Below, piece after piece: positions 36,443-47,118 of a stretch of DNA of 64,000 bases. Within the stretch, counting starts at the first letter, position 1. Each line of letters begins with the position of its first letter. A program made the position numbers and the translations under genes. The stretch is taken from positions 728,501-792,500 of the forward strand of contig CM050454.1 of assembly GCA_027563935.2 (NCBI GenBank), given 5' to 3'. Source of the DNA: Costus lasius (taxonomy: Eukaryota > Streptophyta > Magnoliopsida > Zingiberales > Costaceae). The notes beneath the pieces were generated by a model. The model searched no databases and was not told where the DNA came from. It worked only from the letters and a program-made list of their open reading frames with translations.

Positions 36443-37016
36443 TGAACGGGCGACGCGTGGCGTCTCGTCGTTGGCAGACGAAGCTCGCATTCGTGGTCGT
36501 GGTTCGACCACATCCGGCCCGGGCTTGAGGCTGCAAGATGGGGTGACGATGGGTTGTAACGGATACCACGGTAGTGATTGGGGGAGGGGGAATGCGAGGT
36601 AGGGCCGGCGGTGGGAGGAGGGGCTAGGGGGAAAGGGTGAGGGATGGCGTGGCGTGGGGAACAGTGGAGTCCGTTGTCGTGGTCTAAGTGGTTGTCTGGG
36701 CAGGGGACGAGGGAGCGTACGAGGTTTTTTCCCATCACGAGTTGTGCAACAGCAGAAAGCGGCAAGCCGATTCGCTGGCGATATATTTTCTTTCGCCAGC
36801 TTGCCTTTGCATCCAGTAACGCGCATATCGCTTCTCGACCCTTCGATTGGCGTGCGGGCCACGTCAACCCGTCTGCGCGCTTGCCGCCTCCCATCGAGCT
36901 GGGCCCCGACTGACGTGGTGAGAGCTGGGTCACCTATTCCGATATTTGCCCGGCCCGCCCAGCCCGAACTGGCCGTCCTCGTTGCGACGCGTGTCGCGAA
37001 GCGGACGACCGATGGA

Positions 37017-37025
37017 AGATATTTT
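37017..37025 (-). promoter_or_regulatory. Evening element 3 (in repeat copy 2)
   Basis: The duplicate of evening element 2, unchanged in the second copy. Twelve bases further is a perfect G-box. Confidence 0.55.
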
Positions 37026-37036
37026 TGAACGGGCGA

Positions 37037-37042
37037 CACGTG
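37037..37042. promoter_or_regulatory. G-box CACGTG (repeat copy 2 only)
   Basis: CACGTG at 37037-37042 in the context GCGACACGTGGCGTC. The matching place in copy 1 (36454-36459) reads CGCGTG, one base different. G-boxes bind bHLH (PIF-type) and bZIP factors; use here is inference. Confidence 0.5.
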
Positions 37043-37412
37043 GCGTCTCGTCGTTCGCAGACGAAGCTCGCATTCGTGGTCGTGGTTCGACCACATCCGG
37101 CCCGGGCTTGAGGCTGCAAGATGTGGTGACGATGGGTTATAACGGATACCACGGTAGTGATTGGGGGAGGGGGAATGCGAGGTAGGGCCGGCGGTGGGAG
37201 GAGGGGGTAGGAGGAGAGGGTGAGGGATGGCGTGGGCGTGGGGAACAGTGGAGTCCGTTGTCGTGGTCTAAGTGGTTGTCTGGGCAGGGGACGAGGGAGC
37301 GTACGAGGCTTTTTCCCATCACGAGTTGTGCAACAGCAGAAAGCGGCAAGCCGATTCGCTGGCGACTTCTTTCGCCAGCTTGCCTTTGCATCCAGTAACG
37401 CGCACATCGCTT

Positions 37413-37833
37413 TCAGTTCTAGGATATTATTTTCTAGAGGTGACCGTACAGATATTTCCTTTTCTTGTTCAATGTATATGTATTGATGGGCCTTGTGTGA
37501 GAGTCAAGCAATCTACAAATAGCACCCAGCAAGACGCAGGCCCAAATAGAAAATACATTTTGCCATTATGCAAGCTGCTTCACACGCCGGCCCATTAAAT
37601 GATATGAGAAAAGTAGTAATGGATGTTCATATAAGATTGCTATTTTAACTAAGCAAGGACTTTGGTTATTGATATTTTAATTAGTAATGGATGTTCATGT
37701 TATAGTAATTAGGATATTTTTAATTGAGATTAGCTCTTTACTTCATGATAGGTTTGAAAAATAGAAAATTTGTCTTGAATAATCCTAACAAGAGAAGTAA
37801 CTAAAGGTGAGTAGAAGCACTAGATATTTAATT
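37413..37833. other. Intergenic, nothing recognised
   Basis: AT-rich sequence between the duplicated PRR flank and repeat copy C; no coding signal. Confidence 0.45.
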
Positions 37834-38212
37834 AGGAGATGCAATGGGTGGATTACTCGCCTTCTCATATAAAACTCGAATTCAACTCGATTAGTAAAAT
37901 TTACTATTCAAACTCAAGTCAGGTATTTAAACGGATACTCGCAGGTACTCAATTAAATATAACTATTTATTATTATTTTATATTTATACTAATAATAAAT
38001 ATTTATATAATAGTTATTTTATTATTATTTATATTTTAATAATAAAAATATATTTATATTTATTATTGAAATCAGATACTGGATACTTGCATTCCTAAAC
38101 TCAAATCCGATTAAAATCAGACCCATCTAATTTAAGTAAACGAGTACTCGAATCTGATATAAATGGGTCAAGTCAGGTCGGGTACCTAAACCCAACGGTC
38201 AAATTGTTAACC
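37834..38212 (+). repeat. Repeat family R1, copy C
   Basis: It carries the same arrangement as copies A and B. GGGTGGATTACTCGCC starts it, then GGATACTCGCAGGTACTCAA and an AT-rich core, and it ends GGGTCAAGTCAGGTCGGGTA. No coding capacity. Boundaries are approximate. Confidence 0.5.
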
Positions 38213-38637
38213 ATAAATTTAATATTTAATATTTTGGTGTTGTATTTTGATATTTTAGTACCGATACTAAAATTTTAATACTATATTGCAATAAGAAATC
38301 AATATAAGTATTAATTTGGAACCCTCCCGAACGCCCAAACATTATTATTCTATACAAATAGTTATAGAAATGATGACTCACGCACCGACACACGACACAC
38401 CTAGATTCTTAGCTCTTATTTTTATTTAAATTTGATATTTTTCTAATAATTTAAAATAAATTTTGAGATTTTAATATTAGTACTATATTTTTTTAACAGA
38501 GGCCATACGAGTAAAATCTTTAATCAATATTGGTACTATAATTTTTTAAAATAGGCCCTATAAGTAATGTCATTAATCATTCATATTTTTATTAGAAAAT
38601 TGAAAATGATACATAAATCAAAATACCACAAACAAGA
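38213..38637. other. AT-rich intergenic region
   Basis: Repetitive-looking AT-rich DNA with TTTTAGTACCGATACTAAAA-like words. No gene recognised. Confidence 0.4.
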
Positions 38638-38763
38638 CTATATTTTGTTGAATAAAATTCACGATGAAAGAAATAAAAAATACAATAAATCTAGATGACT
38701 TTCTATTTAAATTTATTATATTTTCTATCTTTTTTACCGTAAATTCTATTCAATAAAATATAG
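38638..38763. mobile_element. Hairpin MITE family H1, copy 1
   Basis: A 126-bp foldback. The left arm CTATATTTTGTTGAATAAAA and the right arm, read in reverse, CTATATTTTATTGAATAGAA pair over about 55 bp around a short loop. A related hairpin is at 51987-52108; both contain ATACAATAAATCT-type inner arms. Confidence 0.65.
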
Positions 38764-40788
38764 CTTTTAATATTACACATCAAAGCGTCAAAATAACAAA
38801 ATTTGCTTAAGAACCAACCAATGTAAAATATATAAAAGATGTTTAGATGGTCATATGGTCATATCTATCAATTTATAGTTCATGAGAAAACCCAAATTAC
38901 AATAAGTTTTGCAATATCTATTAATTATTACAATTAATTCCCTGCCACTCCTTTATTCCCTTATAAGTTTTAAAAACAATTACTATTGGGTTTATTGTCA
39001 AAATCGATGGTTTTAAAATATAAAAAAATAAATTTCCATGTAATTTATTTTTACTAAAGAATTAAAATATTCTTTACAAGTTAGACCAGATACCACCTAA
39101 TATTTTTATTTAAAAATTGTATATATATATATATTTTTCATATATTAATATAATATCTCACTTGCCAACCAGATCTTGGGTGGACAACATCATGCATGTG
39201 GATATGATATTATCTATACAGTTCATAAATAATAAATAAATAAATTATCTTACTCTCTAATATAATATTACTTATAATGCTGATGTGACATGATGAATGG
39301 ATTATTAATGAAAATATTGTCCACATTTTTCCATTAAAGCCAAAACAAAAAAAATGTTATGTCCATTTACCTTATAGGTTTTTTATTTTAAAAAATATAT
39401 AAAAAACAATATTTTATTTTCTATATTTACAAACAAATCCTTTGTTTGTATTTTACAAAACTAAACTCTTATTAGTCTAAACTACAAAATCGCCTATATA
39501 AAAGAAGAATTTGTAGTACTAAAAAAAATGTTCTCATGCTACATAATAAGAAAAATACAATCACACTTTTTAAATGACAAAAGTCTTTTTTTATATAAAA
39601 TTTCTTTACATAGTAATTTTTTTTTTTTATCATTGAGCGAGTGTGGGGGGGCCAATTGATTAACTTAACATGTGAAAGTAAAAGAATCTGTTTGTAAATA
39701 CAGAAAATGAGAGGTAAAATTTTCAATAATTTGCGTATTGTTTACTTTGCATGTTTATTTCACCTTGCAGTAATTTAATTTGTCGAGAAACTTCCCAAAA
39801 AGATTCCCGCGACATCGGCTCAGGCACACCTTTAAAGCAATTGTCTGTTTACAGCTGTCCGCTGCGTGAAACCACACACCCTTGCAGCCTTGCTCACTAG
39901 ATTGCTTCCCATGTGCTCCTCACGTGAGACGTATCCTACTAGAAGAATTATGCGATGGACCGCATAGGTGATTTTACGCGGTGCACATCTCGTAAATTTG
40001 AATTTATAAATTTAATATACTCATGTTAAAGGCGTTATATAAAAAATTTTTCTAGGCCACCCTTTCTAGAAAAATTTTTCTAGGCGGGGACGCCGCTTAA
40101 AATAGTTAAGCACGCTACTCTCTGAAGCGTTGATGGTGCTTTAATATTTATACAGCACTTGATGAATTAATATTGTACAAATTTTAAAGTATCATAAGAT
40201 CAAATTCATCTCTGCTCGACATTCCTAGACATTCTTAATCGAAGATTGTGCCTAGGAAAATTTTTCGTTTTTTAAAATTTTTTCATAGAATTAAAAACAC
40301 AAATCTCGAAGCAATATTTTTTTTACTTTAAGATTCGTATTTTTAACTAGTGCAACGATAAGCATTCATCTTGATCTTGATTCCTAGACGGGTAAATTTG
40401 CGAAAATCTTTTATACAGTAATTTTACCTACCAATAAAAGCTTATAAAATAAAAATCTTAAAGCGATAATAAAATAATTTTGCTTTAAAATTTTTATTTT
40501 CAGCAAATCAATTATTGGGCATGTGACTCAGAGTTATTAAATTTAAATGAACTGATTTTATATATTCCACTTGTCTGTATTTAATGCATTCTGTTTAGAG
40601 TTTAGTTGCTCAAGATTTTTACTCTCATGAGTTGGAAATGTTTTGTCGTATTGCACAAAGTTAAATCTTCGTCACGAGCCTTCTCCTCTATCTCTTCGCT
40701 ATCGTAACGCCCCACATATATTCTAATGGCAAAAGAGAGAGAGAACTAGAGAAGAGGAAAAGAATAGAGAGTTTGTGAGGTGTCTCTA
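38764..40788. other. Intergenic region and PMEI 5' flank
   Basis: About 2 kb of AT-rich DNA. Two direct copies of AAAATTTTTCTAGGC lie at about 40050 and 40071. A small hairpin lies at about 40458-40502 (AAAATAAAAATCTTAAAGC paired with GCTTTAAAATTTTTATTTT). The stretch before 40789 contains the PMEI promoter and 5' UTR; no TATA box stands out clearly. No gene recognised. Confidence 0.45.
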
Positions 40789-41367
40789 ATGGCGAAGTAC
40801 GTCGCATTGGCCTTGATCCTGATGGCAACCAGCGCCTCCGCAGGGAAATCGACCTCCGGCAGCTCGCCGACCGACTTCGTCCGCTCCGCATGCGGCGCCA
40901 CGCGGTACCCGGTCCTCTGCTTCCGTTGCCTCGCCTCCTACGCGACGTCGGTCCGCCACAGCCAGCGCCAGCTGGCCCGGGCGGCCCTCTCCGTCAGCGC
41001 GGAGCGTGCCCACGCCGCCTCGGCCTACGTCACGCGGATCGTGGCCGAGTCCAAGGCCGGGCGCCCCCGGGACGCCGGCGCCGTCCGGGACTGCCTCGAG
41101 AACATGGGCGACAGCGTGGACCGGCTCCGGAAGTCCGCGGAGGAGCTCGACCGCCTGGGCCGCGCCGGCTCGCCCGACTTCGCCTGGCACATGAGCAATG
41201 TCCGCACCTGGTCTAGCGCCGCCCTCACCGACGAGAACACGTGCCTGGACAGCCTCTCGGAGCGCTGCTCCGCCGCCATCCGCGCCGCCGTCCGGCCCAA
41301 GGTGGTCGAGGTGGCTCAGGTGACCAGCAACGCTCTCGCCCTCGTCAACCGGGTTTGGTCCAAATAG
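40789..41367 (+). CDS. Invertase/pectin methylesterase inhibitor family protein (21-kDa-protein-like), secreted
   Basis: Intronless, GC-rich gene for 192 residues. The N-terminal 18-20 residues (MAKYVALALILMATSASAG) form a signal peptide. The mature part is the four-helix PMEI fold: FVRSACGATRYPVLCFRCL with the first conserved cysteine pair (C35, C44), then VRDCLENMGDSVDRLRKS and SAALTDENTCLDSL with the second cysteine pair. These proteins inhibit pectin methylesterase or vacuolar/cell-wall invertase in the apoplast; sequence alone does not say which. The pattern, including TSNALALVNR near the C-terminus, is close to the plant 21-kDa protein group. An in-frame GTG at 40780 would extend it by three residues, but ATG 40789 fits the signal peptide. 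Long open frames on the other strand are composition shadows. Confidence 0.93.
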   Translation: MAKYVALALILMATSASAGKSTSGSSPTDFVRSACGATRYPVLCFRCLASYATSVRHSQRQLARAALSVSAERAHAASAYVTRIVAESKAGRPRDAGAVRDCLENMGDSVDRLRKSAEELDRLGRAGSPDFAWHMSNVRTWSSAALTDENTCLDSLSERCSAAIRAAVRPKVVEVAQVTSNALALVNRVWSK

Positions 41368-42344
41368 TCTAAAAAAAATCGCACCGGCGGCTACGCCGGT
41401 CAGCCGTGCTGTCTGCAGCTAGTTGTAGTAGCAGTATTATTATACTATTATAAACGTACTTGTTTGGTGCCATGTACAATTACTACATGAACTTGTTTGG
41501 CTACATGAGTTTCCTGTTTTGAAATTGATCCAATAACTCGCTTGGTAACGCGATGGGCTTTGCTCCACCAATACAACTTTTTGTTCCTTTTTTTTGGTTA
41601 AAAATTATTAGAAAACTAGCAATGGATAATAATTAATGAATTTTTATTTATTAATTAAATAACTATCGCCTTCGGGGTTCTCTCAAAAGATTCTCCTATT
41701 ATCCTCGCACTGTTCTCTATACGAAAAATTATGAAAAAAATAAAAATATATTAAATTTGATTAAAAAAATACTACTAGATTTAATATAATTTTCATATAA
41801 TACTATTTATATATTAAATAAATTATACAATTAAACTAAATTACTAATATTTTTGTATATAAGGAACAAAAGTGATTACATATGTATCCCTCTTTTCACG
41901 AGCAACATAAAATAGATATTATTTCTAAATTCTAATGACCAGAAGGGAGGGGTTAATTTGTAAATTGGTCAATTCTTATAATTATTAGATGAATGGAAGA
42001 GAGGAGCAGCGAAGCCCATACTTTCCAAACTCCCAAGTCCCAACCACTCTATGAGTTTCAATTATGTGAAGAATTACAAAATAACTCGTCTGTGTTTTTA
42101 TTTGTAGGGACAACCTTATTGTTTTTTTAAGATTCATTAATTTGTAGAAGGTTTTTTTTAAGAAAAAAAGCAGAGGTTCTAAAATATAATTATAGAAAAT
42201 AAGAGTATTATAGTGTATTTTATAAAAAAAAATGAAAGGGTTTCGTTTGATAAAATTGCCCCTGGACCCAGTTAGTTTGTTCTTCACAGATATCTTTGGA
42301 GCGGAGATAAGCCTTATTTCCAAGGCATCAAATGGCGGAGAAAT
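41368..42344. other. PMEI 3' flank and AT-rich intergenic region
   Basis: The PMEI 3' UTR should lie in the first 200-250 bp. The rest is AT-rich with no recognisable gene. Confidence 0.45.
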
Positions 42345-42610
42345 TTTTTAGGCGGACGCGTTCGTCTAGAATTTTAAGGTCTTTATTTGTTTTTAGTCTA
42401 AATAATCTTTTAAATTAAAATATAAAAAAATAATTTATGTGTTCTAAATTATCCAACGATATTAATATTATGATAAAAAAATTTTTAGGATAATAAAAAT
42501 TTATATTTAAAATATAGTAGAAATTTTTACTATATTAATTGATATTTTTCTACTATGTTTTAAATATAAATTTCTATGATTCTAAGAATTTTTTTATCAT
42601 GATATTGATA

Positions 42611-42674
<64 letters not shown>

Positions 42675-42740
42675 TCGTTTAGACTAAAAATAAAGAATGA
42701 AATTTAAAATTCTAGGCGGATGCGTTTGCCTATAAAGTAA
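42345..42740. mobile_element. Foldback MITE family F1, copy 1, with central TA microsatellite
   Basis: The left end AGGCGGACGCGTTCGTCTAG followed by AATTTTAA is mirrored on the right as AGGCAAACGCATCCGCCTAG plus AATTTTAA in reverse. TTTTTAGTCTAAA follows on both arms. Inside, TAAATTATCCAACGATATTA and related words are again mirrored. The arms are diverged, so the element is old. A pure TA run fills 42615-42669. A second member lies at 49404-49640. Confidence 0.6.
42615..42669. repeat. (TA)n microsatellite, 55 bp
   Basis: Uninterrupted alternating T and A inside the foldback element. Length is likely variable between individuals. Confidence 0.95.
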
Positions 42741-42807
42741 CGAAATCAAATAAATAAATTAATAAATTCTGAGAAATTAAAATCCGTTTGGCACAACTTC
42801 CATTACA

Positions 42808-43151
42808 GGGCTGCCCATTTCTATCCGAACCTGACCCGAGTCGAGTATCTCTGTTAACCTAAATATGATTCAGATATTTAACCCGATACACGCGGAATTA
42901 AATAAAAACTCTTATTTTAAAATTTTTTATTTTAAAATTATAAATAAATTTTAATATTATAAATTATTATTATAAAAATATATTAACTTATAATTAGATT
43001 TTAATAATAAATATATATTTATTATTTTTAAATCAATATTGGATTTCAAATACCTCACACATTCAAACTTGAACCAAACTCGTTTAAATAATCGGTTACC
43101 TAAATCTGCCTTAAATGGGTTAGGTCAAGTCGAGTATTTTTACCACCCCAA
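42808..43151 (+). repeat. Repeat family R1, copy D
   Basis: GGGCTGCCCATTTCTATCCG, CTGACCCGAGTCGAGTATCT and GATACACGCGGAATTAAATA precede an AT-rich core, then TTAAATGGGTTAGGTCAAGT and GAGTATTTTTACCACCCCA. The order matches copies A-C. Non-coding. Confidence 0.5.
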
Positions 43152-43842
43152 TATGTCCAAATAAATACAATTAACTCAAAACTAAATTAAAATTATCCAT
43201 TAATATTTTTTTAGAATTAGTTATTTTAAAAACAAAACATCTTATATTTTTTATTTAGATAAAAGAAATAAGCATGACAAACTCTTATGTATCCCAATAA
43301 TATTAAAATTTAATTCATTAAAAGTTTAAGCACTACTATGTCAAAAATAGTGCCCAACTTTTTTATGCACCTTAAACACTTGCATCAATTTTAAATTTTT
43401 TGGACTTATTTTGTCCATAAAGCTAATACTTTGAATTAATTATTGTACTTGTATGATTAATTGTACATTAATTTTTTTCACAAAAGAAACCCTAGAGCAA
43501 AATGGAAAAACGAAGGGCTATGCACCCTACATTAGAAATTTTAAAATATGGCTTGACACAACCCCTATGTTCACAATTCCATTGCAATCAATATTGCCTA
43601 AGAAAAATAATTCAACCAAATCTAAAGGCATCTCTATGGGATCTATCCCCTTCCTTTAAAGGCAACTTTTATTCTTTCTAAACTGGAACATTCATCTATT
43701 ATTACAATTTTATTTTAACAAAAGAGAAACAAAGTAGATCCTAATATCTAGTGAAATTATAATGCATTAAGAGCACATTTTTATTTTAAAATGTTTAGTT
43801 TATTTGTTAAAATAATGAATTTGAGTAACCTTTATATATATA
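43152..43842. other. AT-rich intergenic region
   Basis: No gene or named repeat recognised; short open frames only. Confidence 0.45.
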
Positions 43843-44038
43843 TTGGAGATATCAAAATCTCTAAATTTTTATTATACTCGTATCGAATTCTCAAAATTTA
43901 TTTTAATAAAAAAATTAATAATTAAAAAAAATAATATATATATATATATATATTATTTTTTAAATTATTAAATTTTTTATTAAAATAAATTTTGAGAATT
44001 CGAGTATAATAAAAATTTAGAGATTTTGATATCTCCAA
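43843..44038. mobile_element. Near-perfect 196-bp hairpin element upstream of the CXE pseudogene
   Basis: The left arm begins TTGGAGATATCAAAATCTCT and continues AAATTTTTATTATACTCG. The right arm read in reverse is the same, with only a few differences (an extra TATCG-like stretch on the left, single bases elsewhere), over about 85-90 bp per arm. A short AT repeat forms the loop. Such foldbacks are MITEs and can produce double-stranded RNA if transcribed. No clear target duplication was seen. Confidence 0.8.
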
Positions 44039-44241
44039 GTTTAGTAAAAAGAGAAGTTGTATGAAACTGGTGATCCCACACGTGACTCACGCGATTGTTT
44101 ATGTGTTTGCGATCGAATGGCGTGTGCATTCTTACGCTTGGATTATAGAGGGGTAGTGCATATTTTTGTCTATTTAAGACTTTAAGTGCCTACGCCGTTA
44201 TGTTGTCTTTTTAAAACATCAATCTTGCATTGCATCGATCA

Positions 44242-45243
44242 ATGGCGGCGAGCATTGAAACAGCGCTCGAGTTGGACTTGTCCCCATTTCTCCATCTCTA
44301 CAAGGACGGCCGCGTCGAGCGCCTGTTTGCCTCCGACCCCGCCCCTGCCTCCGTCGACCCTGCCACCGGCGTCGCTTCCAAGGACGTCGTCATCGACCCT
44401 GCCACTCCCATCTCCGCTCGGCTCTACCTTCCTGCCCGACCACCAGCCGCCGCCTCCAAGCTCCTCGTCCTCGTTTACTACCACGGCGGGGGCTTCTGCT
44501 TAGAGTCCGCCTTCTGCTCTCGCTACCACACCTTCCTCAACTCCCTTGTCGCCGAGGCCCGCGTGGTCGCTGTGTCGGTGGAGTACCGCCTCGCGCCGGA
44601 GCACCTCCTCCCGGCTGGGTACGATGACGCGTGGCGCGCGCTGCGCTGGGTGGCTGAGGGAGGCGGCGGGGACCCGTGGCTGGCCGCCGAGCGGGTGGAT
44701 TTCTCGTGAGTTTTTCTGGCCGGCGACAGCGCCGGCGCGAACATCGCGCACAACGTGGCGATGCGGGCGGGCGAGGACGGGCTTGGCGGCCCGGCGGCCC
44801 GGCGGCGGAAGTGGGTGGGGTGATGCTTCTGCACCCATACTTCTGGGGCTCGGAGCGGCGCCCAGAGAGCGAGCAAGCGGCGACAGCGCAGGTGCGCCGC
44901 CGCTGATCACGTCGAAGATAGCGGAATGGATGTGGTGGCTGGCGAGCGGCGGCAGGGCTGCGAGCGACGATCCGCGGATAAACCCGGTGGCGGAGGAGGC
45001 GCCGAGCCGAGCCTTGCGGGACTGGCGGGGCGGAGGGTGATGGTGGCGGTGGCGGAGGAGGACACGCTGAGGGATGGGGGGAGGGCTTACTGTGAGGAGC
45101 TGAGGAAAAGCGGGTGGGAAGGGGAGGTGGTTCTGTGGGAGACCGAAGCGGAAGATCATGTCTTCTTTCTCCTCCAGCCGAAAAGCAATATCGCCGTCGC
45201 CTTCATAAAAAGGTTGGCCGACTTCCTCAACGTAAATCCATAG
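44242..45243 (+). pseudogene. Class-I carboxylesterase (CXE) pseudogene, upstream tandem copy
   Basis: Intronless, GC-rich relative of the intact gene at 47356-48354. The frame opens MAASIETALELDLSPF and keeps the oxyanion motif HGGGF. Codon 156 is TGA (44707-44709) where the intact copy has CGA, a C-to-T change in a CpG. Downstream are an 8-bp insertion in the GGCGGCCC repeat near 44795, a 1-bp deletion near 44860 and a 5-bp duplication (GCCGA) near 45008. The net change is a multiple of three, so the end returns to the first frame and stops at 45241-45243. The GDSAGAN nucleophile motif is intact but lies after the stop. It would be non-functional as an esterase; a 155-residue N-terminal piece could at most be made. 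Confidence 0.93.
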
Positions 45244-46149
45244 TTACTATCACAGGAGAGATGATGAACAAATTTTATATGAAAAAGAAGTGCTGGAATT
45301 CAGGAACACTTGAGTTCTGAAGGAGCAGCTCAGTCAACTAAATAAATTCGGAGAAATAAAATTTAAGATCGAACATGAAGAAATCTGATTTTTTTTTCTT
45401 ATTTTATTTGAAGTCAACTCAAGTGCATAAATTTAATATAGATATAGGAATGACAACGGATCAACGATTCAATTATTTTTATCATATATTTGAAGTCAAC
45501 CCGATTGCATAAATTTAATATAGGTCTAAAAATGATAACAAATCAAGTATTAAATTTTTTTTATCGGATTCTCAAACTCAACCCAATTACGTAAATTTAA
45601 TCTCAAACCAAACTCATAGTCTCATATTCTTTATTTATGGGTTTCTTGTCCTAATGACTTACGTCTACTCAACAATTGGTGACATCCATTCCATAAAAAA
45701 CTCTTTTGGTTTCTAAAAAAGTCGATAGGACACCGACACGGCGGCACCTACCAAGAAGACCATTGGCCTAGCATTACGTCACATCCATTGACTTTTGACT
45801 TGCCTTCGAAGTTATTCCAGACGCGTCTCCCACTTACCATTTTCTCGCCTTATCTTCAAGTTGTTATGCGTTTTCTTGCTTATTGAAGACTCTTCATATA
45901 AGACCCTCTTTTCTTTGTGTGACAAAAGGATGGGAAAGAAAAAGAAAAGCATGTTTCCTTTATTTTTGTAAACGGATTAAAAATTTATAAAGAAATTTTG
46001 CTTTTCGCCGGAAAGAAAAAAAAAAGGATTTTTCTGTTATTTTTTTGAACGAATTGAAAAGTTACGAAGGAAAAGTGAGAGAAAAAAAATCTTACCTTTT
46101 TCTCGTTTTGCTTTCTTAGACAAAAACGTAAAAGCTGAATGTTCGCCTA
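45244..46149. other. Intergenic region between the CXE copies, left part
   Basis: AT-rich with two similar blocks (AAGTCAACTCAAGTGCATAA near 45411 and AAGTCAACCCGATTGCATAA near 45492). A or T runs occur near 45940-46100. No gene recognised. Confidence 0.45.
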
Positions 46150-46400
46150 GCTACGCCTTTGCATATCACTCCTCCACCTCGCCTCGCTCCTCCTCCTCAC
46201 CTTGTTGCCTCGTCTCGTTATTCCGCCTCGCCACCTCGCCCCTTTGCTCCTCCTCACCCTGCTGCCTCACCCCACTCCTCCTCGCCTCACGGCCTCGCCA
46301 CAATCTTGCGCCTCGCCTTCTCCTCCACCCCGCTCTGCTTCCCTCTGCAACGATCTCCCCCTTTTTTTCCTCCATAGAAAAACCTCAAAATCCATCATTT
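46150..46400. other. CT-rich island, low complexity
   Basis: Pyrimidine-rich on the plus strand, made of CTCCTCACC-, GCCTCGCC- and CACCCC-like words. It yields Pro/Ser/Leu-rich or Glu/Arg-rich chance open frames. No domain is recognisable, so it is not called as a gene. Confidence 0.55.
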
Positions 46401-47095
46401 TCCCTCTCATTTCCACCCTCGTAAACAGGTTGTCTAGGATTTCTCTAGACAGTGCCGACAATTTTTCATAGTGGACTTCAAGATCACATTTCTGAAGTTT
46501 TATACTTCTACCAACAAAAAAAAGTTATTACTATACCTATTACAAATAAAAATTTTAAGATTTAAATAATACTTCGATTTGTAACTCCACCACATATGGA
46601 TGTATAATCTATTTGGAAGATGAGATAGATTTCAAATTCAATAGGGTGAAATATGATAAAAGTTCGCCACTATTACTAAAAATATTCAAAACTTCTATAA
46701 AAAAATTATTTTCTCTATAATATAGCGAGTCATAAGAAAATTTTTTTTATACATCCGCGGATGCCTAATTTCGTTAAGACATCTGCGTATCAACACCATT
46801 CGCATCACATTATGATGTGCACACGAGATGTGATATACACATAGATCGAAATTTACAAACAAAATGAGATTTCGAGATTTAGAGCATTATCAATCCAACA
46901 GTAATTAATAAGGTTTTCTAAAATTTTAAGAATATTTGGATTTCTAGAAAACGTTCTCCTATTCTTGTGTGCAGGGTCCCCCAAGACATTAGATTAATGA
47001 ATAGAGAATCATGTCAACTCATTATCACTCTTTATTGTGAATTCCGCATGACTCTTTGCCGATTGTATATTGTCTTGTGACAGAACGACACATCT
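46401..47095. other. Intergenic region upstream of the intact CXE gene
   Basis: AT-rich, no gene recognised. Homology with the flank of the first CXE copy resumes at about 47096. Confidence 0.45.
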
Positions 47096-47118
47096 TTACG
47101 CTTGGATTATGGAGGGGT

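Larger units (their letters stand above)
36244..37405. repeat. ~580-bp tandem duplication in the PRR 5' flank
   Basis: Copy 1 is 36244-36826 and copy 2 is 36827-37405. Both begin at ATCGCTT, and the same word follows copy 2 at 37406, so the junctions share ATCGCTT microhomology. The copies are nearly identical, with a few substitutions and small indels (for example GATATATTTTC in copy 1 against GACTTC in copy 2 near the end). The block is GC-rich and yields long chance open frames on both strands with Arg/Pro/Ser composition; they lack any domain. The duplication starts 244 bp upstream of the PRR start codon. Confidence 0.92.

Noticed and set aside
36058..37407. Long overlapping open frames (up to 291 codons) on both strands of the PRR flank
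   Set aside because: They follow the GC-rich tandem repeat, have Arg/Pro/Ser composition without domains, and are mirrored in both copies and both strands, so they are composition effects.
40786..41300. Antisense and alternate-frame ORFs over the PMEI gene
   Set aside because: Shadows of the GC-rich PMEI frame without family motifs.
42615..42669. Regular repeat considered as CRISPR-like or satellite array
   Set aside because: It is a plain (TA)n microsatellite without spacers, within a plant MITE.
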